DNA of 64,000 bases from Dokdonella sp041395345 (GTDB lineage Bacteria > Pseudomonadota > Gammaproteobacteria > Xanthomonadales > Rhodanobacteraceae): assembly GCF_041395345.1 (NCBI RefSeq), contig NZ_JAWLAR010000004.1, forward strand, positions 124,001 through 188,000, read 5' to 3'. How positions within the stretch are numbered: the stretch's first letter is position 1; every line of letters starts with the position of its first letter. Below, in pieces: positions 1-9,040 of this stretch. Under the pieces are notes generated by a model. It was given only the letters and a program-made list of their open reading frames with translations. It was not told the DNA's origin and searched no databases. A program made the translations under genes and the position numbers.

Positions 1-1528
1 CGGCTTCGTTCGCGGCCGGGTTCTGGTCCGCACCCCTGGAACGATTGCGACCGCGTCCGCCGCGACGCCGGCGTTTCTTCGATGGATCCGCTCCTGCTTG
101 CGGGGTGGCCGAAGCATCGGCGGCTACGACCGGCTTGCTCTCGGCGCTCTCGCTCGCGACCTTTGGCGCGGAAGACTCGCGACGGGGTGGCCGCGTGCGA
201 CCGCCGCTGCGCGGCGCCGCGGAACGCGGCCCGGCGCTGCGTGATTTCTGTTCTTTCGGGGGTGCGCCGGCCGTGTTGCGAAGGTCGTCAGCCGCATTCG
301 CTTCGGCGTCCTCATCGGATATGGCCACCCGTGCACGCACGCGTGGCGGCGGGACCACCAGCAACTCCGGCTCCACCCGTGCAGTGGGAATCTTCTGTTC
401 GATGTAGGCCTCGATATCCGGCAGACCCATCGCATAGAGGTCGCAGGCAAAGCTGATCGCATCGCCTTCTGCACCGAGTCGTGCGGTACGACCGATACGG
501 TGCACGTAGTCTTCGGCATCCTGCGGCAGATCGAAATTGAATACGTGGGACACGGCCGGGATATGCAGTCCGCGTGCGGCGACATCGGTGGCCACCAGTA
601 TTTCGATATCACCCTTCTGGAAGCGCGCAAGCAGTCGCTCGCGCTTGGCCTGCGGTACGTCGCCCGACAGGGTCGCCACCCGGTAGCCATTCCTTTCCAG
701 CGCGCGGGTTACACGTTCGGCCATCGCCTTGGTGTTGATGAAGACGATGCTGCGTTGATCATCGATCTTGCTCATCAGATTGAGCAGCAGCGGCATCTTT
801 TCCTCGGTCGCCGGGAAATAGACCACCTGGCGCACACGATCGGCCGTCACGTTTTCGGTTTCGGCAGTCACCTTTTCCGGACTGTTCATGTGATCGTAGG
901 CCAGCTCGAGCACGCGATAGCTCAAGGTGGCCGAAAACAGCATGCCCTGGCGCTGTTCGCGCGGCGGCATGCGCCGCATCAGGAAGCGCACGTCCTTGAT
1001 GAAGCCCAGATCGAACATGCGGTCGGCCTCATCGAGCACGCAGACATCGACGGCGCGGAACGAAACCACATGCTGCTTGAGGTAATCGATGATGCGGCCC
1101 GGCGTGGCAATAACGATGTCGACGCCATTCTTGAGCATCTCGCGCTGCTTGTCGTAGTCGACGCCGCCGTAGATCAGGGCCGAGGTCAGGCCGGTGTGCC
1201 GGCCGATGCTGCGGAAGTCCTTTTCGATCTGAATGGCCAGTTCGCGCGTCGGAGCCAGAATCACGGCGCGCGGATCGCCGGTCTTGCGCTCGACCAGGGC
1301 CGGCTTGGTGAGCAGGCGGTTCAGTACCGCCACCAGGAATGCGGCGGTCTTGCCGGTACCGGTCTGGGCCTGGCCGGCGATGTCCCGCCCTTCGAGGGCG
1401 ATTGGCAGGGTCAGTGCCTGGATCGGTGTGCAGCGGATGAATCCGGTGTCATTCAGGCCAGCCAGCAGGCTGGGATGCAGGTCGAAACTCTCGAAAACGG
1501 TATCGGTAAGTGGTTGAGTATGTGACAT
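1..1528 (-). CDS. rhlB: ATP-dependent RNA helicase RhlB (DEAD-box), 3' end cut off by window edge
   Basis: DEAD-box helicase that unwinds RNA and, in gammaproteobacteria, works with RNase E in mRNA decay. Translation from the ATG at 1528 begins MSHTQPLTDTVFESFDLHPS. It shows the Q motif (FIRCTPIQA), motif I AQTGTGKT, PTRELA, TPGR, DEAD (VLDEADRMFDLGF), SAT (LFSATL), ARGLH and HRIGRTAR, so both RecA-like domains are complete. After about residue 400 comes a long low-complexity tail rich in Arg, Ser, Ala and Pro, ending near the edge with RRRRGGRGRNRSRG; this fits the long RhlB of xanthomonads and not the shorter E. coli form. The frame is still open at base 1, so the end is not seen. It is divergent from trxA. 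Seen: motifs and tail. Known: RhlB family role. Inferred: degradosome link. Confidence 0.95.
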   Translation of the reverse strand, partial: MSHTQPLTDTVFESFDLHPSLLAGLNDTGFIRCTPIQALTLPIALEGRDIAGQAQTGTGKTAAFLVAVLNRLLTKPALVERKTGDPRAVILAPTRELAIQIEKDFRSIGRHTGLTSALIYGGVDYDKQREMLKNGVDIVIATPGRIIDYLKQHVVSFRAVDVCVLDEADRMFDLGFIKDVRFLMRRMPPREQRQGMLFSATLSYRVLELAYDHMNSPEKVTAETENVTADRVRQVVYFPATEEKMPLLLNLMSKIDDQRSIVFINTKAMAERVTRALERNGYRVATLSGDVPQAKRERLLARFQKGDIEILVATDVAARGLHIPAVSHVFNFDLPQDAEDYVHRIGRTARLGAEGDAISFACDLYAMGLPDIEAYIEQKIPTARVEPELLVVPPPRVRARVAISDEDAEANAADDLRNTAGAPPKEQKSRSAGPRSAAPRSGGRTRPPRRESSAPKVASESAESKPVVAADASATPQAGADPSKKRRRRGGRGRNRSRGADQNPAANEA

Positions 1529-1579
1529 TCAATGGGGGTCTCATGGAGTCGGCGTCCGTGAACTGCGGTGCCGGAGCCC

Positions 1580-1724
1580 TGGCGGCAGAAATTTTCGTGG
1601 GGTTCGTCGAGCCGGTATTGGAGAGGGGCCTGAAGGCTGAACGCCCGAAAAACGAGTGCGCGCATGCCTTTGACGCCTGCTCCATGGAAAACCCGAATAC
1701 CGCAACCTGAAATTTCTGCCGCCA
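1580..1724. repeat. 15-bp inverted repeat in the rhlB/trxA divergent gap
   Basis: TGGCGGCAGAAATTT at 1580-1594 recurs as its exact reverse complement at 1710-1724, 115 bases apart, inside the 387-base gap between the rhlB start and trxA. The gap otherwise holds no convincing gene; a 66-codon plus-strand frame at 1510-1710 has no recognisable product. The repeat could mark paired regulator sites or a small non-autonomous element. No clear promoter could be assigned in this gap. Confidence 0.4.
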
Positions 1725-1915
1725 AGGCTCCTTGTGCGGATATGATCCGCCCCCAACTTGCGCAGGACAGCCGATTGGGCTGAAATGGACTTCATGGTGG
1801 GCGCAGGCTCATCGTCAAGTCCACGCCGTAAAGCCGGACAAGTGTAGCTGAAGAGGCTGCAGCCCGCTTGCATTGCGGCACAATCCTCAACCCTTGCCCC
1901 CATTGGAGGTTCCGC

Positions 1916-2245
1916 GTGAGCCATCAAATCGCCCACGTCAGCGACGAACAGTTCGACGCTGAGGTTTTGCAATCGTCCGAGCCGGTACTGGTCGACTTCT
2001 GGGCCGAATGGTGCGGCCCATGCAAGATGATCGCTCCTATTCTTGACGAGCTGGCCCAGACCTATGGCGGTCGCCTCAAGGTCGCCAAGATCAATATCGA
2101 TCACAATCAGCAGACGCCCCGCAACTACAACGTCCGCGGCATCCCGACCTTGATGATCTTCAAGGACGGCAAGGTCGAAGCCACCCAGATCGGCGCCGTC
2201 AGCAAGACCCAGCTGACCCAGTTGATCGACAGCGCGATTGCCTGA
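1916..2245 (+). CDS. trxA: Thioredoxin
   Basis: Small cytoplasmic dithiol reductase, 109 residues, the usual length for thioredoxin 1. It contains the active site WCGPC (FWAEWCGPCKMIAPILDEL) at about residues 31-35 and the cis-proline segment VRGIPTLMIFKDG. The start chosen is GTG at 1916, because GGAGG at 1905-1909 sits six bases upstream; the in-frame ATG at 1868 has no such site and would add residues not seen in the family. It lies upstream of rho on the same strand, the common trxA-rho order, but the 314-base gap carries a hairpin repeat. Confidence 0.96.
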   Translation: MSHQIAHVSDEQFDAEVLQSSEPVLVDFWAEWCGPCKMIAPILDELAQTYGGRLKVAKINIDHNQQTPRNYNVRGIPTLMIFKDGKVEATQIGAVSKTQLTQLIDSAIA

Positions 2246-2249
2246 AAAG

Positions 2250-2436
2250 CCGGGATTCGGGAGTGGGTTGAAAGCCGGGAACTGGGAACAGGGAATGGGG
2301 AATCGGAAGAGCAGCAATGTGGCTCCCCCTGAATGTCCCACGTACTTCTACGCGCAGAATTGAACCAACGGTCGTTCCAGATTGGACCCCGCTTCGAGCC
2401 TGTTCCCGATTCCCCATTCCCCACTCCCGGCTCCCA
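2250..2436. repeat. Dispersed hairpin repeat (GGGAATGGGGAATCGG family) between trxA and rho
   Basis: GGGAATGGGGAATCGG at 2291-2306 is perfectly complementary to 2406-2421, with further degenerate GGGANT units on both sides (2250-2290 and 2421-2436). RNA through this gap could form a long stem with a loop of about 100 bases. The same unit recurs in the atp operon gaps. The rest of the 314-base trxA-rho gap shows no gene; AACGAGG at 2546-2552 precedes the rho GTG. Confidence 0.75.
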
Positions 2437-2559
2437 AAGCTAGACGCACGCCCAGCGCAGTGCTAAGTTAGGTCGGAGTGACATGGAGCGCATCCGCTCC
2501 GCCTTCCGCAACACCCCCCGACATCCCTTTTTTCCTACGGAACCCAACGAGGTCCGTCC

Positions 2560-4305
2560 GTGTCCGATACCGATAATCCCGAAAACGGCGAAAGCGCCGC
2601 ACCCAAGTCTCGTCCAGAGCCTCGCCAGCGTCAGCCACGCGCACCGCGTGCAGCCAAGGGCGAGGGCAAGGCCTCCGAGTCGGATTCCTCAAACGAGTCC
2701 GCGGAAGCACCCCCCCCTCGCCAGGAACGTAGCGCCTCCGGCAACGAAGACGGCAATCGCCAGCCCGAATCGACCTCAGGCGATTCGGCACCCAATCCGA
2801 ACTCGAAGTCCGACAATTCGCGCGACAGCGAGGGCGGCTCCGGTTCGTCGGAAGGCCAGGATGGCGGCAACGCCAACCATCGCCACGGCAACCAGCAGCG
2901 GGGCCCGCAGCAGAACCAGCAGCGCGGTCCACGCAACCGTCGCGATCGCAACCGCGGCAGCAATCGGCAGCAGAATCCCGCGCATCGCGGTCTGCCGCGT
3001 GATGACGAAGAATACGATCCGAGCAAGGACAATGGTCCGCTGATCGATCTCAACGAACTCAAGCGCAAGAATGCCCTCGACCTGATTGCCCTGGCCGAAA
3101 CGCTCGGCATCCAGGAAGGTGTGGCCCGCGCACGCAAGCAGGATGTGATCTTCAACATCCTCAAGGCACACGCCAAGTCCGGCGGCGGCATCTACGGCGA
3201 AGGCGTGCTCGAAATCCTGCAAGACGGCTTCGGCTTCCTGCGCGGCCCGGATCAGTCCTACCTGGCGGGCCCTGATGACATTTACGTTTCGCCGTCGCAA
3301 ACCCGACGATTCAATTTGCGCACGGGCGACTACATCGCCGGTCGCATTCGTCCTCCCAAGGAAGGCGAACGCTACTTCGCCTTGCTCAAGGTCGACCATA
3401 TCAACGGTGAGCCGCCCGAGGCGTCGAAGCACAAGGCCCTGTTCGAGAATCTGACCGCGCTGTTCCCGCGCAAGTCGTTCCGGCTCGAGCGTGGCAACGG
3501 TTCGACCGAGGACATCACCGGACGCATCCTCGACCTGGTTGCACCGATTGGTCGCGGCCAGCGCGGCCTGATCGTCTCGCAGCCCAAGGCCGGCAAGACG
3601 ATGATGCTGCAGAACGTCGCGCAGGCGATCGTGCACAACCATCCCGAAGTGCACCTGATCATCCTGCTGATTGACGAGCGTCCCGAAGAAGTCACCGAAA
3701 TGCAGCGTGGTGTGCGCGCCGAGGTGATCAGCTCGACCTTCGATGAGCCGGCCACGCGTCACGTGCAGGTCGCCGAGATGGTGATCGAGCGAGCCAAGCG
3801 TCTGGTCGAGCACAAGAAGGATGTGGTCATCCTGCTCGACTCGATTACCCGCCTCGCACGCGCCTACAACACCGTGATCCCCTCATCGGGCAAGGTGTTG
3901 ACCGGCGGTGTAGACGCCAACGCGCTGCAACGACCGAAGCGGTTTTTCGGCGCCGCGCGCAACGTCGAGGAAGGCGGTTCGCTGACCATCATCGCCACGG
4001 CGCTGGTGGAAACCGGCTCGAAGATGGACGAAGTGATCTACGAGGAATTCAAGGGCACCGGCAACATGGAAGTGCACCTGAGCCGGCGCATTGCGGAAAA
4101 GCGCGTCTATCCGGCCATCGACATCAATCGCTCGGGCACGCGTCGCGAGGAATTGCTGATCGAGCCCGACATGCTGCAGAAGATCTGGATCCTCAGGAAA
4201 CTGCTGCACCCGATGGACGAGCTTGCCGCGATGGAATTCATGCTCGACAAGATGAAGAACACCAAGTCGAACGACGAGTTCTTCAACTCGATGAAGCGCG
4301 GCTGA
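2560..4305 (+). CDS. rho: Transcription termination factor Rho with long disordered N-terminal extension
   Basis: Hexameric RNA-dependent ATPase/helicase that ends transcription at C-rich sites. It has 581 residues against 419 in E. coli. Residues 1 to about 158 are a low-complexity extension rich in Ser, Pro, Asn, Gln and Arg with repeated QQRGP. The standard protein begins at LIDLNELKRKNALDLI (161-176), followed by the RNA-binding cold-shock-like fold (GFGFLRG near 224, DIYVS near 240), the P-loop QPKAGKT (341-347) and IDERPEEVTEM (371-381). The start is GTG at 2560 preceded by ACGAGG. It is followed by a clear intrinsic terminator. Only the extension is unusual; the core is conserved. Confidence 0.97.
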   Translation: MSDTDNPENGESAAPKSRPEPRQRQPRAPRAAKGEGKASESDSSNESAEAPPPRQERSASGNEDGNRQPESTSGDSAPNPNSKSDNSRDSEGGSGSSEGQDGGNANHRHGNQQRGPQQNQQRGPRNRRDRNRGSNRQQNPAHRGLPRDDEEYDPSKDNGPLIDLNELKRKNALDLIALAETLGIQEGVARARKQDVIFNILKAHAKSGGGIYGEGVLEILQDGFGFLRGPDQSYLAGPDDIYVSPSQTRRFNLRTGDYIAGRIRPPKEGERYFALLKVDHINGEPPEASKHKALFENLTALFPRKSFRLERGNGSTEDITGRILDLVAPIGRGQRGLIVSQPKAGKTMMLQNVAQAIVHNHPEVHLIILLIDERPEEVTEMQRGVRAEVISSTFDEPATRHVQVAEMVIERAKRLVEHKKDVVILLDSITRLARAYNTVIPSSGKVLTGGVDANALQRPKRFFGAARNVEEGGSLTIIATALVETGSKMDEVIYEEFKGTGNMEVHLSRRIAEKRVYPAIDINRSGTRREELLIEPDMLQKIWILRKLLHPMDELAAMEFMLDKMKNTKSNDEFFNSMKRG

Positions 4306-4331
4306 TGGCTGCGTGACATCGGTTCAGGCAG

Positions 4332-4360
4332 AAACCGCCGCGAGGCGGTTTTTGCTTTTT
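4332..4360 (+). terminator. Intrinsic terminator after rho
   Basis: AAACCGCC (4332-4339) pairs with GGCGGTTT (4344-4351) around the loop GCGA, followed by TTTGCTTTTT. It lies 27 bases past the rho stop. The remaining bases to 4583 show no gene. Confidence 0.88.
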
Positions 4361-4583
4361 CGGGAGGGGATCGAAGAGGGCTCCTCCGCCAACTCGCCGA
4401 TGCTTCTGTTCGGAAGCAGGCAATCGCAAGTCCAACGTGCACCATTCATGATTCGTACCCGAGGGGTAATCTGTCGCGCGCACATGCAATGCAGGAGGCC
4501 CGACAGGGGCGACGATTCAACGGGATGGTACGACCCTCTTCAGGATCCTGTTTCAGCGGATGGAATAAACATCCAATGCGGTT

Positions 4584-5495
4584 TCATGACTTTGCTGGTG
4601 TTTTCTTGTACGGGTTTCTTGAGGCACTTGTTGGACGGATCGAGTAGCGCTTGTAGTGCCACTGATACTGCAGCGGAGCGATGCGCACGCACTCTTCGAC
4701 ACTTCGATTCATTGCCCTGCATGCAATCCGCAAGTCGGTATCGGCGATCTCCCGGGATGCAGACTGCAGTCGAACACGAAATCCCTTGCCGCGCGGCAGG
4801 CGTTCGGCAAAGGCGAACAATACGGCTGCTCCAGTGCGTTCGGCCAGCCGCGGAACCAGCACCATGGTCAGGGCATCGATCCCGAAGAACGGTGCAAACT
4901 CGCCCTCGCCCTGTTTGGGTTGCTGATCAGGCAGGATGCCCACGACGCCGCCCGCAGCAAGACGCCGGTAAAGGCTGCGTACACCGGCGCCCTCGGCACG
5001 AACCTGTTCGACCTTGGATGCGCCGCGCGCCTTGATCAGCAGCGATTCCATATCCGGGTTTCGCGGCGGCCGATAGACGATGGCCAGCGGCGTGCGTTCG
5101 GCCAGCCAATAGCTGAGCAGTTCCCAGCAGCCCAGATGAGGCGCTGCGATGATGACACCCTTGCCACTGGCGAGTGCCTGCTCGAACAGTTCGGACCCGT
5201 GGACTTCGCGCACCAGCCGCAACGCGGCCTCGGGCCGACCCGACCAGATGCGGGCCACCTCGACCGCAGACTTGCCCGACTCGCGCAGAACCTGGCGCGC
5301 ATCCAGCAGTCCCAGTGCCCTGCCCTCTGGCGTCGTCGATATCAGGCCCAGATTGATCTCGGTGATGCGCCGTTCGCCGCGATGCAGCCACCACGCAACA
5401 TCACCAAGCGCGCTGCCGAGCACATGCAGGATGCGCAGGGGCAACAGGCCAGCCAGCCAGAGGACGGCATAGAAAAGGCGAATCGGCCAGGTCAT
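4584..5495 (-). CDS. LpxL/HtrB-family lysophospholipid (lipid A) acyltransferase
   Basis: Likely inner-membrane acyltransferase that adds a secondary acyl chain to lipid A, 303 residues, as usual for LpxL/LpxM. An N-terminal hydrophobic segment (WPIRLFYAVLWLAGLLPLRIL) would anchor it. The catalytic HX4E motif is APHLGCWE near residue 124, followed by YRPPRNPDME, ILPDQQPKQGEG, FFGIDALTM and the C-terminal QWHYKRY typical of the family. The start is ATG at 5495; the TTG three codons upstream has no better ribosome site. The gene is divergent from dtd and faces the rho terminator. Which acyl chain or position it handles cannot be told from sequence. Confidence 0.88.
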   Translation of the reverse strand: MTWPIRLFYAVLWLAGLLPLRILHVLGSALGDVAWWLHRGERRITEINLGLISTTPEGRALGLLDARQVLRESGKSAVEVARIWSGRPEAALRLVREVHGSELFEQALASGKGVIIAAPHLGCWELLSYWLAERTPLAIVYRPPRNPDMESLLIKARGASKVEQVRAEGAGVRSLYRRLAAGGVVGILPDQQPKQGEGEFAPFFGIDALTMVLVPRLAERTGAAVLFAFAERLPRGKGFRVRLQSASREIADTDLRIACRAMNRSVEECVRIAPLQYQWHYKRYSIRPTSASRNPYKKTPAKS

Positions 5496-5599
5496 TGCGT
5501 GCAATCAGGTGGAAAGTCACGATTCTAAACGGCTGCCGGCGGTTTGACCGGATTCGCCCTCTGCGGCGAGCATATTGCCCCTGTCCAGTGGAGCCCGCC

Positions 5600-6046
5600 A
5601 TGATTGCCCTGATCCAGCGTGTCAGCCAGGCGCACGTAGAAGTCGAGCAGGAAGTGGTGGGCCGGATCGGCGCAGGCCTGCTTGCGCTGGTTGCGGTGGA
5701 ACGCGGCGACGGCGAAGCGCAGGTCAGGCGCATGCTCGAACGGATCCTGGGCTATCGTGTCTTCGGCGATGACGAGGGCCGCATGAATCGCTCCCTGCGC
5801 GACACCGGCGGGGGTCTCTTGCTGGTCTCGCAATTCACCCTGGCCGCCGATACTTCCAGTGGAATGCGGGCGGGGTTCTCCGGCGCGGCCAGCCCGGAAC
5901 AGGGCGAGCGCTGGTTCGGCCATCTGGTGGATTTGGCACGGATCGCGCACGCGGAGGTGGAAACCGGGCGCTTTCGTACCCACATGAAGGTTCACCTGGT
6001 CAATGACGGGCCAGTGACCTTTCAGCTGCGCGTGGCCCCGGACTGA
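5600..6046 (+). CDS. dtd: D-aminoacyl-tRNA deacylase
   Basis: Cytoplasmic proofreading enzyme that hydrolyses D-amino acids from mischarged tRNA. It has 148 residues, close to the usual 145. The DTD motifs SQFTLAADT (near 78) and NDGPVTFQL (near the C-terminus, containing the Gly-Pro cis motif) are present. The start is the ATG at 5600 (MIALIQRVSQAHVEV), preceded by GTGGAG; an upstream in-frame extension to 5495 is not supported by the family. It sits 111 bases upstream of rpoD on the same strand. Confidence 0.96.
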   Translation: MIALIQRVSQAHVEVEQEVVGRIGAGLLALVAVERGDGEAQVRRMLERILGYRVFGDDEGRMNRSLRDTGGGLLLVSQFTLAADTSSGMRAGFSGAASPEQGERWFGHLVDLARIAHAEVETGRFRTHMKVHLVNDGPVTFQLRVAPD

Positions 6047-6157
6047 TCCGGGCCCGGCTGGCAGATTACGATGTAGCCATATAAATCAATATCTTAGGCT
6101 GCCCTTGACGGGCCTCCTATACTTCCGAGTCTTTGTTTAAGGGTTATCACAACATTC

Positions 6158-8032
6158 ATGGCGACCGAGCATATCCAGGAGCAGAAAACCACCGATATCA
6201 AGATGCTCATCACCAAGGGCAAGGAACAGGGATACCTGACCTATGCCGAGGTAAATGACCATCTGCCCGATGACATCGTCGATCCGGAACAGATCGAAGA
6301 CATCATCGGCATGATCAATGACATGGGTATCGAGGTGCACGAAGTTGCGCCGGATACGGAAACCTTGCGCGCGCAGTCAGCCGGCTCCACCGACGACGAT
6401 ACCGCGACCGAGGAAGCGGTCGCCGTGCTGTCTGCCGTTGATGCCGAAGTGGGTCGCACCACCGATCCGGTGCGCATGTACATGCGCGAAATGGGTACGG
6501 TCGAGCTGCTGACCCGCGAAGGCGAGATCGCCATCGCCAAGCGCATCGAGGAAGGTCTCAACCAGGTCCAGGCGGCTCTGGCCAGCTTCCCCTGGTCGAT
6601 CCAGCTGCTGGTCGAGGAATACGATCAGTTCACCGAAGGCAAGAAACGCATGTCGGAGGTCGTCACCGGCTTTCTCGACATCGAAGTGCCAACACCGGAG
6701 GAGGTCGCTGCCGCAGCGGCCAAGGAAGCCGCCGAGAAGGCAGATGGCGCCGAGGATGGTGACGGCGACGACGATGATACCGATGACGATAGCGAGGACT
6801 CGACGCCGGTCGACACCGGCCCCGACCCGGTTGAGGTCGCTCGACGCATGGAACTGCTGCGCGCCGGCTACGCCAAGTACCAGAAGTTGTCCGAGAAGAA
6901 CGGTCTGGGCGACAAGAAGGCGCAGAAACTGCGCGAGCTGATCGCCGAAGAGTTCCTCAATCTGAAACTGCCTGCAATCCTGATCGACAGTCTTGTGCGC
7001 AAGCTGCGCGAAGTGGTCAGCAACATCCGACACCACGAACGTCTGATCATGGATATCTGCATCAAGCAGGCGCGCATGCCGCGCAAGGAATTCCTCAAGG
7101 TATTCCCGTCCAACGAGACCAATTTGGAGTGGGCCGACGAACTGATGCGCAAGCGTCAGAAGTGGTCGGCTGCGGTGAAGACGCACAAGGATGCACTGGT
7201 TGGCGAGCAGCACAAGCTGGTCTCGATTGAGAACACGCTGTTCCTGACGGTCGCCGACATCAAGGAAATCAATCGTGCGATGTCTATTGGCGAGGCCAAG
7301 GCGCGCCGTGCGAAGAAGGAAATGGTGGAGGCCAACCTGCGCCTGGTCATCTCGATCGCAAAGAAGTACACGAACCGCGGCCTGCAATTCCTCGATCTGA
7401 TCCAGGAAGGCAACATCGGCCTGATGAAGGCCGTCGACAAGTTCGAGTATCGTCGCGGTTACAAGTTCTCGACCTATGCGACGTGGTGGATCCGCCAGGC
7501 CATCACGCGCTCGATTGCCGATCAGGCGCGCACCATCCGCATCCCCGTGCACATGATCGAGACAATCAACAAGCTCAATCGCATCAGCCGCCAGATGCTG
7601 CAGGAAATGGGCCGCGAGCCGACCCCGGAAGAGCTGGCCATCAAGATGGAGATGCCCGAGGACAAGATCCGCAAGGTGCTCAAGATCGCCAAGGAACCGA
7701 TCTCGATGGAAACGCCGATCGGCGACGACGAGGATTCGCACCTGGGCGACTTCATCGAGGACATCTCGATCGTCTCTCCGATCGAATCCTCGACCAACAT
7801 CGGCCTGATGGAAACCGTGCACGATGTGCTCGGTGGCCTGACGCCCCGCGAAGCCAAGGTGCTGCGCATGCGTTTCGGCATCGACATGAATACCGATCAC
7901 ACCCTGGAGGAAGTCGGCAAGCAGTTCGACGTCACTCGCGAGCGTATTCGTCAGATCGAAGCCAAGGCCCTGCGCAAGCTGCGTCATCCGAGTCGTTCGG
8001 AACAGCTGCGCTCGTTCCTCGATCTGGAGTAG
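6158..8032 (+). CDS. rpoD: RNA polymerase primary sigma factor RpoD (sigma-70)
   Basis: Housekeeping sigma factor, 624 residues. In order: region 1.1 (about 1-80), region 1.2 (DPVRMYMREMG near 104), a non-conserved region containing an unusual acidic run of Asp/Glu (about residues 200-220), region 2 (RLVISIAKKYTNRGLQFLDL, near 390; YKFSTYATWWIRQAI for -10 recognition and melting), region 3 (IRIPVHMIETINKLNR) and region 4 helix-turn-helix (TLEEVGKQFDVTRERIRQIE, RKLRHPSRS) for the -35 element. The ATG at 6158 matches the family start. The upstream 111 bases contain TTGACG and TATACT, but too close together (7 bases) to call a promoter. Confidence 0.98.
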   Translation: MATEHIQEQKTTDIKMLITKGKEQGYLTYAEVNDHLPDDIVDPEQIEDIIGMINDMGIEVHEVAPDTETLRAQSAGSTDDDTATEEAVAVLSAVDAEVGRTTDPVRMYMREMGTVELLTREGEIAIAKRIEEGLNQVQAALASFPWSIQLLVEEYDQFTEGKKRMSEVVTGFLDIEVPTPEEVAAAAAKEAAEKADGAEDGDGDDDDTDDDSEDSTPVDTGPDPVEVARRMELLRAGYAKYQKLSEKNGLGDKKAQKLRELIAEEFLNLKLPAILIDSLVRKLREVVSNIRHHERLIMDICIKQARMPRKEFLKVFPSNETNLEWADELMRKRQKWSAAVKTHKDALVGEQHKLVSIENTLFLTVADIKEINRAMSIGEAKARRAKKEMVEANLRLVISIAKKYTNRGLQFLDLIQEGNIGLMKAVDKFEYRRGYKFSTYATWWIRQAITRSIADQARTIRIPVHMIETINKLNRISRQMLQEMGREPTPEELAIKMEMPEDKIRKVLKIAKEPISMETPIGDDEDSHLGDFIEDISIVSPIESSTNIGLMETVHDVLGGLTPREAKVLRMRFGIDMNTDHTLEEVGKQFDVTRERIRQIEAKALRKLRHPSRSEQLRSFLDLE

Positions 8033-8103
8033 GTCCGAGCAGCAATTGGCAGAGACGAGTGCAGCCTCGCTCCCTCTCACCAGGACAAGCAGGCTGTGGC
8101 TTC

Positions 8104-8385
8104 GCTCCCTCTCCCCCCGGGAGAGGGCTGGGGTGAGGGTACGGATTCGCACCCACCCCCGCTTCCCGATTTCACCTGACCGAGGGCCCCTGGTTTCAAT
8201 CAAGATCGCAGCCGATGGCGCCGTTGGTTGGCGAAGATTTCTTTTCCGAAGCGGCGTTTCAGAGCATGGAGATCGTCGCGCCTTGCGCGACAGTTCAAGC
8301 GTCGGTTGGCATAATTGCGGATTCGCGCTACTTGCGCTTGCGTACCCTCACTCCAGCCCTCCCCCGAAGGGAGGGGGCGAGTGTT
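8104..8385. repeat. Long inverted repeat with terminal hairpins between rpoD and tRNA-Ile
   Basis: The rpoD-tRNA gap is 391 bases long. Near its start a perfect 9-bp hairpin (CCCTCTCCC 8107-8115, GGGAGAGGG 8119-8127) could end rpoD transcription. The 21-base block at 8123-8143 (GAGGGCTGGGGTGAGGGTAC plus G) is repeated in reverse at 8341-8361 with one mismatch, and the second copy again adjoins a C/G hairpin (CCCTCCCCC/GAGGGGG, 8358-8377). The roughly 200 bases between the arms contain no recognisable gene. This looks like two inverted copies of a dispersed palindromic repeat, or one small mobile-like unit. Confidence 0.65.
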
Positions 8386-8423
8386 CGTCGCGCAAAGCGC
8401 GACCTCGTTACTGTTTTGAAGCG

Positions 8424-8500
<77 letters not shown>

Positions 8501-8563
8501 ATATCCGGCTTGCGGCCGCGCACTGCAGGAGTCCCGTCCGGAATACCCAACTGAGCGCCCTTG

Positions 8564-8926
8564 ATGGTCATCTACAAGAAATTCCGAATCGAAGCCGCCC
8601 ATCGGTTGCCGAATGTGCCCGAGGGACACAAGTGCGCGCGCCTGCACGGTCATTCCTTCGAGATCGAACTGCATCTGGATGGTCCCGTGGACCCGACCCT
8701 GGGCTGGGTCTGTGACTTTTCCGAGGTGAGCGCCGCGTTTGCGCCGGTCTTCGAACAGCTTGATCACCGCTATCTGAATGACATCCGTGGCCTGGAGAAC
8801 CCGACCAGCGAGAACCTGGCTGTCTGGATCTGGAATGCAGTCAGGCCGCGCCTGCCCCTGCTGGCCAGGGTGATCGTGCACGAAACCTGTACCTCGGGCT
8901 GCAGTTACGGCGGACCCGCGGCCTAG
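8564..8926 (+). CDS. queD: 6-carboxy-5,6,7,8-tetrahydropterin synthase QueD
   Basis: Converts dihydroneopterin triphosphate to 6-carboxytetrahydropterin in the queuosine/7-deazaguanine pathway. It has 120 residues, standard for QueD. The zinc ligands are the His in AAHRL and the two His in LHGHSFEI. The catalytic Cys lies in GHKCARLHGH. LDHRYLND and the C-terminal HETCTSGCSY also match the family. The start is ATG at 8564 (MVIYKKFRIEAAHRL); a TTG one codon earlier is less likely. It lies 63 bases after the tRNA gene. Confidence 0.94.
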   Translation: MVIYKKFRIEAAHRLPNVPEGHKCARLHGHSFEIELHLDGPVDPTLGWVCDFSEVSAAFAPVFEQLDHRYLNDIRGLENPTSENLAVWIWNAVRPRLPLLARVIVHETCTSGCSYGGPAA

Positions 8927-9040
8927 CCCTTTTCGCCCGCTGATCTTCCGCGACGCAGCAGAGCTCGGAATTCGCGGAAATCGTCTATAATCATGACCTT
9001 GAGTGCCAAACCTGAATAAACGGCAACGCCAGCAGCTGCC

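Noticed and set aside
6105..6123. rpoD promoter from TTGACG and TATACT
   Set aside because: The two hexamers are only 7 bases apart, and neither pairs with a second element at 16-18 bases.
6377..8203. 608-codon open frame antisense to rpoD (and similar long antisense frames over rhlB at 500-1525 and atpD at 20167-22248)
   Set aside because: They mirror strongly conserved genes, have no recognisable domains and are expected from high-GC third positions on the opposite strand.
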